Shown piece by piece: positions 16,243 through 22,482 of a DNA stretch of 35,305 nt. The position numbers were made by a program, and so were the translations under genes. A model generated the notes under the pieces. It was not told where the DNA came from. It worked only from the letters and a program-made list of their open reading frames with translations, and ran no database searches. The DNA lies in assembly GCF_019400985.1 (NCBI RefSeq), contig NZ_WTFF01000030.1, positions 1-35,305 on the forward strand, written 5' to 3'. The number at the start of each line of letters is the position of its first letter. The stretch's first letter is position 1. Origin of the DNA: Streptomyces bambusae (lineage in GTDB: Bacteria > Actinomycetota > Actinomycetes > Streptomycetales > Streptomycetaceae).

Positions 16243-17258
16243 TGGCGGACGCCAAGGTCATTCCGTTCGACGAGGAGCGTCCGCGGCGGCGGCCGATGGG
16301 CCGTCGGGTGCGGTCGGTGCCCGCGCCGGAGCCGGTGCCGGTGCCGGCGGCGGAGCCCGGGCTCCCGGCCGGGGCGGAGCCGGCCGCGGGTCCCGTACCG
16401 GCGGGGCCGGCCGTACGCCCGGACTGGGACCGGCGGATCGCGGGCGGGCTGGCCTTCCTGCGCCGGCGGCTCACCGGCGAGTACGAGGTCGACGACTTCG
16501 GCTACGACAAGGAGCTCACCGACCAGGTGCTCATGTCGCTGCTGCGGCCGTTGTACGAGAAGTACTTCCGGGTCGAGGTCAAGGGGATGGAGAACGTCCC
16601 GGCCGAGGGCGGGGCGCTGCTCGTCGCGAACCACTCGGGCACCCTGCCGCTGGACGGGCTGATGATGCAGGTGGCGGTCCACGACCACCACCCGGCGCAG
16701 CGGCACCTGCGGCTGCTGGCGGCGGACCTGGTGTTCATGCTGCCGGTGGTCAACGAGCTGGCCCGCAAGGCGGGTCACACGCTGGCGTGCGCGGAGGACG
16801 CGCAGCGGCTGCTGGAGGCCGGGGAGCTCGTCGGGGTGATGCCGGAGGGCTTCAAGGGGATAGGGAAGCCGTTCGGCGACCGCTACAAGCTCCAGCGCTT
16901 CGGGCGTGGCGGGTTCGTCTCGACCGCGCTGCGGGCGGGGACGCCGATCGTGCCGTGCTCGATCGTGGGCGCGGAGGAGATCTACCCGATGGTCGGCAAC
17001 GCCAAGACGCTGGCGCGGCTGCTGGGGGTCCCGTACTTCCCGGTGACGCCGACCTTCCCGTGGCTGGGGCCGCTGGGGATGGTGCCGCTGCCGACGAAGT
17101 GGACGATCCAGTTCGGCGAGCCGATCCCGACGGACGGGTATCCGCCGGAGGCGGCCGAGGACCCGATGCTGATGTTCAACCTGACGGACCAGGTCCGCGA
17201 ACAGATACAGCACACCCTCTACAAGCTGCTGGTGCAGCGGCGGTCCGTCTTCTTCTGA
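16242..17258 (+). CDS. Lysophospholipid acyltransferase family (PlsC-like) protein
   Basis: 338 residues. A Pro/Ala/Val-rich, probably disordered N-terminus (about 15-60) precedes a PlsC domain. NHSGTLPLDG (about 129-138) is the acyltransferase block with catalytic His; its His-Asp spacing is HX6D instead of the usual HX4D. MPEGFKGIGKPF carries the substrate phosphate-binding EG motif, and VPCSIVGAEE is block 4. Such enzymes move an acyl chain from acyl-CoA or acyl-ACP to a glycerophosphate or related acceptor at the membrane face. The GTG start at 16242 is coupled to the epimerase stop. Acceptor unknown. Confidence 0.88.
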   Translation: MADAKVIPFDEERPRRRPMGRRVRSVPAPEPVPVPAAEPGLPAGAEPAAGPVPAGPAVRPDWDRRIAGGLAFLRRRLTGEYEVDDFGYDKELTDQVLMSLLRPLYEKYFRVEVKGMENVPAEGGALLVANHSGTLPLDGLMMQVAVHDHHPAQRHLRLLAADLVFMLPVVNELARKAGHTLACAEDAQRLLEAGELVGVMPEGFKGIGKPFGDRYKLQRFGRGGFVSTALRAGTPIVPCSIVGAEEIYPMVGNAKTLARLLGVPYFPVTPTFPWLGPLGMVPLPTKWTIQFGEPIPTDGYPPEAAEDPMLMFNLTDQVREQIQHTLYKLLVQRRSVFF

Positions 17259-17281
17259 CGCCCGGCCCGGTGCCGGTACGG

Positions 17282-17323
17282 CGAAGCCCCCGGCCGTCGG
17301 TCGTCCGACGGTCGGGGGCTTCG
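17282..17323. terminator. Bidirectional terminator between acyltransferase and rsbN
   Basis: 19-bp stem with one G-T pair (arms 17282-17300 and 17305-17323), loop TCGT, then TCTTGG. It serves the converging acyltransferase and rsbN transcripts. Confidence 0.85.
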
Positions 17324-17340
17324 TCTTGGTCCGCTTCGGC

Positions 17341-18543
17341 CTACTCGGCTTCCTCCGCCTTGAGGCCGAGGCCCGGGAGCAGGCCCGGGAGGAGCGGGGG
17401 CAGGGTGATCTCCTGCTTGGGCTGCTCGGCCTGACCGGACGGGGACGGGCTGGTGCCCGCCGCCGGGGGCTGAAGGAGACCGTCCGCGCCGCCGAGGAGG
17501 CCCTGGCCCTGGGTCGCCGGTGCGCCGGCCGTGGACGGGGTGCCGGCCGCCGGGGTGCCCGACGGGGTGGCGGCGGGCTTGTTCTGCTGCTGCGGTGTGC
17601 CCGCCGGGGTGCCGACGGGCCGGGACGCGGGTGCGCCGCCCCGCGTCTGCTCCGGCGGCTTCGGCAGCAGGGACTGCAGCGGCGCCACGTCATCGTCTAT
17701 GGCCTTGAAGACCGAGCTCACCTGGTCGCCGACGTCCGTCAGCTGGGGCGGGAGGGCCTGGCGCAGCTTGCCCCACACGTCGCGGTGCGTGCGGGAGAAG
17801 GACGTGAGCGCCTGGATGGGTCCCAGGGAGCCGTCCCTCTGGTACGCCGAGTGCAGCAGCCGGTGGGCCTCTGCCGCGTCGTGCCGCATGCCGGACAGGG
17901 CCCGGCGGATGGCGCCCAGCGACTCGTGGTCGAGGGGCCCGGCCTTGCCGCGCTCCATCAGCCGGCGGGCCTCCGACAGCCGGGTCGAGGCCTGGGTGAG
18001 ATACAGCTCGCCCCGGTCCGCGTCGTCGTCGGCCATGCCGAGCTTGAGGTCTTCCATGCCCCGCTTGACCGGGTACAGCGAATCACCCGGCAGGGCGTCG
18101 GTACTGGCAGCGGCCACACCGCTGAACGCCCCCGCCGCCACGCCGACCGTGAGCCCCCCCGCTGCGATGCCCTTGGACCAGCGGGAGCGGGGCCGCAATT
18201 TCCGGAGCGAGGTCGCCCGGTGGGCGCCGCGGCCGGTCCGCTGTTCGGGCACCAGAGGGTCCGAGGCGGCACCGCCCCCGGCCCTCTCCTCCATCACCAT
18301 GGCCTCCATGGCGGCCACGAGCTGGGCTCGCTGCACCACCTTGACCTCGGCGTCCAACTCCGGGCGCGGCATTTCGCCGAGCGCGCTCGCCAAGGCCAAC
18401 AGCCGGTCGTGCTCGGCAGGTTCGGCAGGTGCCTCGGACTGCTCGGCCGCCGGCTCCCGTTCCGAGGGGTCGGACGACGTCCGGTCCTCCAGGGCCTGGG
18501 CGAAGGCGTTCGCCCGCCGGTGGGGAGAAACGTTCGCGATCAC
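17341..18543 (-). CDS. rsbN: RsbN, membrane-anchored anti-sigma factor of BldN
   Basis: 400 residues, directly downstream of bldN. The cytoplasmic N-terminus (1-120), rich in Glu/Ala early, holds the sigma-binding region (HRRANAFAQALE onward). One membrane segment lies at about 125-147 (GIAAGGLTVGVAAGAFSGVAAA). The DUF5667 region follows (SLYPVKRGMEDLKLGMA.. ARRLM), and the extracytoplasmic tail is Pro/Thr/Gln-rich. In Streptomyces RsbN binds BldN and delays its activity during development (known). GTG 18543 is chosen because AGGAGG lies 8 nt upstream; for the in-frame GTG at 18552 the same AGGAGG would abut the codon. The gap to bldN holds a BldN-type promoter. Confidence 0.93.
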   Translation of the reverse strand: MIANVSPHRRANAFAQALEDRTSSDPSEREPAAEQSEAPAEPAEHDRLLALASALGEMPRPELDAEVKVVQRAQLVAAMEAMVMEERAGGGAASDPLVPEQRTGRGAHRATSLRKLRPRSRWSKGIAAGGLTVGVAAGAFSGVAAASTDALPGDSLYPVKRGMEDLKLGMADDDADRGELYLTQASTRLSEARRLMERGKAGPLDHESLGAIRRALSGMRHDAAEAHRLLHSAYQRDGSLGPIQALTSFSRTHRDVWGKLRQALPPQLTDVGDQVSSVFKAIDDDVAPLQSLLPKPPEQTRGGAPASRPVGTPAGTPQQQNKPAATPSGTPAAGTPSTAGAPATQGQGLLGGADGLLQPPAAGTSPSPSGQAEQPKQEITLPPLLPGLLPGLGLKAEEAE

Positions 18544-18673
18544 TGGCGGCACCTCCTCTCGTCATGACGATCGACTCCCCAAGGTGTCCGGAAGGTTGCC
18601 TGCCTTGAGCGCATCCACACTTTCGAGTGAGCGGCTTCGGGCATGGCGTGTCCACAGGGAGCCTGCATTCCGC

Positions 18674-18702
18674 ACAACGAGCGTCGCGGCACTTGGGTTA
18701 CG
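18674..18702 (-). promoter_or_regulatory. Putative sigma-BldN-dependent promoter of rsbN
   Basis: Minus strand: CGTAAC (18702-18697), 17-bp spacer, CGTTGT (18679-18674). The BldN consensus as I know it is CGTAAC-N16/17-CGTTGA. It leaves a leader of about 120 nt to rsbN. In Streptomyces rsbN is known to be a BldN target. Confidence 0.65.
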
Positions 18703-18780
18703 GACGAAGGATGATCGGACCACAGCGTCATCGAGGGGTCACCGGTTGTCGAGGGAAGGCAGGGCAGTCGGCGCCGGGCG

Positions 18781-19587
18781 TCAGCGGGCGTCGTCCGGGA
18801 GCAGGCGGGCCAGGGTGCGGACCGCGCGGTACTGGAGGGTCTTGATCGCGCCCTCGTTCTTGCCCATCACCCGGGCCGTCTCGGCGACCGAGAGGCCCTG
18901 GAGGAAGCGGAGGGTGACGCACTCCTGCTGCTGCGGGTTGAGTTTCCGTACGGCCTCCAGCAGGGCCGCGTTGGAGAGGGATTCCAGGACGGAGTCCTCG
19001 GGGGACCGTTCCACCTCGTTCGCGTCCAGCATCTCGCCGGTCGTGACCTCCAGCCGGAAGCGGCTGGACTTGAAGTGGTCGGCGACCAGGTTGCGCGCGA
19101 TCGTCACCAGCCAGGCGCCGAAGTCGCGGCCCTGCCAGGTGAAGGTCGAGATGCGGCGCAGGGCGCGCAGGAAGGTCTCGCTGGTGAGGTCCTCCGCGGT
19201 CGCCTTGCCGCCGACGCGGTAGTAGATGTAGCGGTACACCGTGTCGCTGTACTGGTCGTAGAGCCGGCCGAAGGCCTCGGCCTCGCCGGCCTGGGCGCGT
19301 TCGACCAGGTCCATCATGCGGGCGCTGTCGCTGTCCGCGGTGGGACGGCGGGTGGTGGAGGTGGCTGCGCCGCCGCCGCTCGCGCCGCCGCTCGTACGAC
19401 CGCGTCTGCCCACCGTCGCTCCGCCGTCGGTCAGGGCATAGCAAGGACCGGCATGGCCGAGGCCGGCAGGGACCGCGGCGAAAGCGGGGACGGCGTACGC
19501 GGTGGGGACGAAGCCACGCAAGTGGTCGAGGACCGTTGCGCGCAGCGTAGCCAGGCCCGAGGCGTCAACCCCGACAGGTGGGTACAC
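18781..19587 (-). CDS. bldN: ECF sigma factor BldN with N-terminal pro-sequence
   Basis: 268 residues. Residues 1 to about 86 are the extra N-terminal segment special to BldN (GVDASGLATLRATVL..), which is removed by proteolysis in S. coelicolor. Sigma region 2 is at about 92-165 (AFGRLYDQYSDTVYRYIYYRVG..ISTFTWQGRDFGAWLVTIARNL) and region 4 at about 205-260 (LNPQQQECVTLRFLQGLSVAETARVMGKNEGAIKTLQYRA). BldN directs bldM, chaplin and rodlin genes in aerial hypha formation (known). GTG 19587 has GGGAG 6 nt upstream. Promoter control by BldD is known in Streptomyces, and a candidate box lies at 19621. Confidence 0.95.
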   Translation of the reverse strand: MYPPVGVDASGLATLRATVLDHLRGFVPTAYAVPAFAAVPAGLGHAGPCYALTDGGATVGRRGRTSGGASGGGAATSTTRRPTADSDSARMMDLVERAQAGEAEAFGRLYDQYSDTVYRYIYYRVGGKATAEDLTSETFLRALRRISTFTWQGRDFGAWLVTIARNLVADHFKSSRFRLEVTTGEMLDANEVERSPEDSVLESLSNAALLEAVRKLNPQQQECVTLRFLQGLSVAETARVMGKNEGAIKTLQYRAVRTLARLLPDDAR

Positions 19588-19620
19588 GGGACTCCCAGAG
19601 GCAGAGCTTCCATCACGTGC

Positions 19621-19638
19621 AGTGCGGGACCGTTCACC
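19621..19638. promoter_or_regulatory. Candidate BldD-binding box upstream of bldN
   Basis: AGTGC, 8 bp, TCACC, against the BldD consensus AGTgA-Nm-TCACc. It lies 34-51 bp before the bldN start. BldD repression of bldN is established in S. coelicolor; the exact site here is inferred. Confidence 0.4.
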
Positions 19639-19888
19639 CGTCGTGGCGACGAATGGGCGGTGGCATGCGTCTGAGGAGAATAACGCTTCGTACAGGCAGT
19701 GCTACACCCAGTTGCGCAAATCATCGATTCCGACACTTCCGTTGCGTGTCGAGGGCATATTCGGTCGCGGACTGTGATCGATTGCTGATCGTTTCGGCGT
19801 CCGGAATGGGCGCTTCCGAGGCCGCTCGCGACCGACTCGGGCATACGGGAGTGGCGCGCGGGACGCACGGGTAGACCTGGGGGAATGT

Positions 19889-19912
19889 GCCGCCCGGGCA
19901 GGTCCGGGCGGC
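19889..19912 (-). terminator. Terminator after the HAD hydrolase gene
   Basis: 9-bp perfect stem GCCGCCCGG / CCGGGCGGC with a 6-nt loop, 55 nt past the HAD stop codon. Confidence 0.6.
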
Positions 19913-19966
19913 GGGCAGGCCGGAGCGGCCGGCGGCGGTCGGGCGGCCGGTCCGGTGAGAGACGGG

Positions 19967-20995
19967 CTAGCGGCGGCGGCGGTGCAGGGCGATCGCGGCG
20001 GCCGCGCCGCCGGCCAGTGCGCCGACTCCGGCCGCGGCGGGCACGCCGACCTTCACGGCCTTGCGCCCGGTGCGGTAGTCGCGCAGCCGCCAGTCGTGCT
20101 CCCGCGCGTGCTTGCGCAGTTTCGTGTCGGGATTGATCGCATACGGGTGGCCGACGAGCGACAGCATCGGGATGTCGTTGTGCGAATCGCTGTACGCCGC
20201 GCAGCGTTCGAGGTCGAGCCCCTCGGCGGCGGCGAGCGCGCGCACCGCCTCGGCCTTCGCCGGGCCGTGCAGGGGCTCGCCGACGAGGCGGCCGGTGTAG
20301 ACGCCGTCGACGGACTCGGCGACGGTGCCGAGCGCGCCGGTCAGGCCGAGCCGGCGGGCGATGATCGTGGCCGTCTCGACCGGGGCGGCGGTGACCAGCC
20401 ACACCTTCTGGCCGGCGTCGAGGTGGGCCTGGGCCAGCGCGCGGGTGCCGGGCCAGATGCGCTCGGCCATGTACTCGTCGTAGATCTCCTCGCCGATGTC
20501 CATCAGCTCGGAGACCCGGTGGCCCTTGACGATGGACAGGGCGCTGTCGCGGGCGTCCTGCATGTGCTCGGGGTCCTCGACCCCGGCGATCCGGAACCAG
20601 GCCTGCTGCCAGGCGAACCGGGCGAGTTCGCGGCGCCGGAAGAATTCGCGCTTGTACAGACCGCGGCCGAAGTGGAAGATCGCGGCGCCCTGCATGACGG
20701 TGTTGTCGAGGTCGAAGAAGGCGGCGGCGAGGTCGTCGCCGGCCACCGGGAACTCGGCCGGCGCCTCCACCGCGGCCTCGGGCGCGGGCGGCGCCTGCGC
20801 CTCCTCCGCCACGGCGGGCAGCTCGGCCTCGGCCTCGGCCTCGGTGGGCGGCTCGGCTTCGGCCTCGGCCTCGGTGGGCGGCTCGGCTTCGGCGAGTGCG
20901 GTCTTGCGGGCGGCCTCGGCCGAGGCCTCGCCGGCGAGCACGCTCCGTGCCGTCGCGGAGCGCCTACGGGGGGTGAGCCATCCGGGAGCGGACAT
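19967..20995 (-). CDS. HAD-IB family hydrolase (phosphatase) with C-terminal membrane anchor
   Basis: 342 residues. Residues 30-85 are Ala/Glu/Pro-rich and include an exact tandem repeat of ten residues (EAEPPTEAEA type). The HAD core has FFDLDNTV (motif I with nucleophile Asp95 and Asp97), VTAAP (motif II Thr), a Lys in LHGPAKAEAV (motif III) and YSDSHNDIPML (motif IV). It resembles SerB-like HAD-IB enzymes that act on small phosphate esters. The last about 30 residues (VPAAAGVGALAGGAAAAIALHRRRR) form a membrane segment with a basic end. It is divergent from the glutaredoxin gene. Substrate not known. Confidence 0.9.
   Translation of the reverse strand: MSAPGWLTPRRRSATARSVLAGEASAEAARKTALAEAEPPTEAEAEAEPPTEAEAEAELPAVAEEAQAPPAPEAAVEAPAEFPVAGDDLAAAFFDLDNTVMQGAAIFHFGRGLYKREFFRRRELARFAWQQAWFRIAGVEDPEHMQDARDSALSIVKGHRVSELMDIGEEIYDEYMAERIWPGTRALAQAHLDAGQKVWLVTAAPVETATIIARRLGLTGALGTVAESVDGVYTGRLVGEPLHGPAKAEAVRALAAAEGLDLERCAAYSDSHNDIPMLSLVGHPYAINPDTKLRKHAREHDWRLRDYRTGRKAVKVGVPAAAGVGALAGGAAAAIALHRRRR
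20831..20890. repeat. Exact 30-bp tandem duplication inside the HAD gene
   Basis: Two identical 30-bp units (20831-20860 and 20861-20890), in frame, encoding ten residues each in the disordered N-terminal region. Confidence 0.9.
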
Positions 20996-21103
20996 GACGC
21001 GAGCATAGCCACTGTGTTCGGTGCCTTCCGAACCGCCGGGATGCGGGGGTGTGAACTCTTCGGGGCGCAGGTGTTACGCCGCGGGCGGCGCAGAATGGTG
21101 GGT

Positions 21104-21382
21104 ATGAGTCCTCTGCTGCGTCGCAAGGAAAAGAAGAGTCCCGCCGAGCGGTTGGTCACGCTCGTCGGGAAGCCCGGGTGTCATCTGTGCGACGACGCCC
21201 AAGAAGTGGTCGAGAAGATCTGCGCCGAGACGGGCGCGCGGTGGGAGAAGAAGGACATCTCCCAGGACGAGGAGCTCTACCGGCTCTACTGGGAGCAGAT
21301 CCCGGTGGTGCTGGTGGACGGTGAACAGCACACCTTCTGGCGGGTGAACCCGGACCGGCTGCGGCGGGCGGTGGAGGGCTGA
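21104..21382 (+). CDS. Glutaredoxin-like (DUF836) thiol-disulfide protein
   Basis: 92 residues. LVTLVGKPGCHLCDDAQEVV carries a CxxC redox motif (CHLC) after the first strand, and QIPVVLVDGEQ has the cis-Pro of the thioredoxin fold. The family is a short glutaredoxin relative found next to rex in Streptomyces. It could reduce disulfides or take part in redox sensing with Rex (inference). ATG 21104 is used; an in-frame ATG at 21095 would add three residues, and neither has a strong ribosome binding site. Confidence 0.9.
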   Translation: MSPLLRRKEKKSPAERLVTLVGKPGCHLCDDAQEVVEKICAETGARWEKKDISQDEELYRLYWEQIPVVLVDGEQHTFWRVNPDRLRRAVEG

Positions 21383-21532
21383 GTCCTCCACGGTGACGAT
21401 CGTGGGCGATTTGCGGGGACTCGGGGGAGTATCGATGAGGAGTGTGCACCGTTTTGCCCCCCTCGGGATTTGAACGGGTTCGGCCGTTTCGCCACTCCAC
21501 CCCCGCGCACCCGGACCGCGTGACCCCGGTCA

Positions 21533-21548
21533 CTTTGGTCGGACAAAG
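21533..21548. repeat. Inverted repeat just upstream of the Rex operator
   Basis: CTTTG, 6 bp, CAAAG. It ends 10 bp before the Rex operator and shares its outer CTTTG/CAAAG bases, so it may be a weak second site. Confidence 0.3.
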
Positions 21549-21558
21549 CGGACACAAT

Positions 21559-21580
21559 CTTTGTGCACACGTTCACAAAG
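21559..21580. promoter_or_regulatory. Rex operator (ROP) of rex-hemACD
   Basis: Near-perfect 22-bp inverted repeat with arms CTTTGTG and CACAAAG around CACACGTT, matching the ROP consensus TGTGAAC-N-GTTCACA with one altered base in the left half. Rex, free of NADH, binds such sites and represses; NADH releases it (known). Confidence 0.9.
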
Positions 21581-21589
21581 ACATAGCCT
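21561..21589 (+). promoter_or_regulatory. Promoter of the rex-hemACD operon
   Basis: TTGTGC (21561-21566), 17-bp spacer, TAGCCT (21584-21589). The -35 lies within the Rex operator, so Rex would block polymerase directly. The start is near 21596, about 60 nt before rex. Confidence 0.6.
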
Positions 21590-21654
21590 GCTGTCGACGG
21601 GGCGGTCTTGGGACATCTGGCCGCCTGCAGCCCCGCTCATCCCGCAGGAGCATC

Positions 21655-22482
21655 GTGGCAACTGGCCGAACTCACCGACCGGCGACCCGCAGCCGAGGCA
21701 TCCCCGAGGCCACCGTCGCCCGGCTCCCGCTGTACCTGCGGGCACTCACCGCGCTCTCCGAGCGTTCGGTGCCCACGGTGTCCTCCGAGGAGCTCGCGGC
21801 CGCCGCCGGCGTGAATTCGGCGAAGCTGCGCAAGGACTTCTCCTACCTGGGCTCCTACGGCACCCGCGGCGTCGGCTACGACGTCGAGTACCTCGTCTAC
21901 CAGATCTCCCGCGAGCTCGGCCTGACGCAGGACTGGCCGGTCGTCATCGTCGGTATCGGCAACCTCGGCGCCGCCCTGGCCAACTACGGCGGCTTCGCCT
22001 CGCGCGGTTTCCGCGTCGCGGCCCTGATCGACGCGGACCCGGCGATGGCCGGAAAGCCGGTCGCCGGCATCCCCGTGCAGCACACCGATGATCTGGAGAA
22101 GATCATCGAGGACAACGGCGTCTCCATCGGCGTCATCGCCACGCCCGCGGGCGCGGCCCAGCAGGTCTGCGACCGGCTGGTCGCGGCCGGCGTCACCTCC
22201 ATCCTGAACTTCGCGCCGACCGTGCTGTCCGTGCCGGACGGGGTGGACGTACGCAAGGTCGACCTGTCGATCGAGCTGCAGATCCTCGCCTTCCACGAGC
22301 AGCGCAAGGCCGGCGAGCCGACGGCGGCCGCCCACGGCGTGGCGGGGGCACCTGCCGCGCCGACCGCACCTGCTGCCGCGGCCGCTGCTTCCGCGCCTGC
22401 TGCCCCCGCCGCGGCCGCCGCGACCCCCGGCTCCCGCAAGGGCCGCCCCGAGGGTGACGTCCCGGCGGTGATGCCGGCATGA
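21655..22482 (+). CDS. rex: Redox-sensing transcriptional repressor Rex
   Basis: 275 residues, nearly the same as S. coelicolor Rex. The N-terminal winged helix (about 10-80; EATVARLPLYLRALTAL..SSEELAAAAGVNSAKLRKDFSYLG) binds the operator. The Rossmann domain starts at about 95 with VVIVGIGNLGAALANYGGF (the GxGxxG NADH site). The C-terminus beyond about 215 is a low-complexity Ala/Pro tail. It senses the NADH/NAD+ ratio and controls respiratory genes and haem synthesis. GTG 21655 has AGGAG 4 nt upstream; longer in-frame starts would cover the operator and are rejected. It overlaps hemA by ATGA. Confidence 0.97.
   Translation: MATGRTHRPATRSRGIPEATVARLPLYLRALTALSERSVPTVSSEELAAAAGVNSAKLRKDFSYLGSYGTRGVGYDVEYLVYQISRELGLTQDWPVVIVGIGNLGAALANYGGFASRGFRVAALIDADPAMAGKPVAGIPVQHTDDLEKIIEDNGVSIGVIATPAGAAQQVCDRLVAAGVTSILNFAPTVLSVPDGVDVRKVDLSIELQILAFHEQRKAGEPTAAAHGVAGAPAAPTAPAAAAAASAPAAPAAAAATPGSRKGRPEGDVPAVMPA

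Larger units (their letters stand above)
19588..19966. other. bldN regulatory region (379 bp without a gene)
   Basis: Between the bldN start and the HAD hydrolase stop, both minus strand. It holds a BldD-like box (19621-19638), a relatively AT-rich centre (about 19670-19800) where the bldN promoter should be, and the HAD terminator (19889-19912). I could not settle -35/-10 hexamers for bldN. Confidence 0.6.

Noticed and set aside
15762..17693. 643-codon minus-strand open frame over epimerase and acyltransferase
   Set aside because: Shadow frame dominated by Arg/Pro/Ser; real genes on the plus strand have catalytic motifs.
21462..21490. T-loop-like sequence (gatttgaacgggttcg) near a possible tRNA
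   Set aside because: No acceptor, anticodon or D-arm around it folds on either strand.
21442..21654. N-terminal extension of Rex from an upstream ATG
   Set aside because: It would translate through the Rex operator and promoter, and the GTG at 21655 has AGGAG and matches known Rex N-termini.
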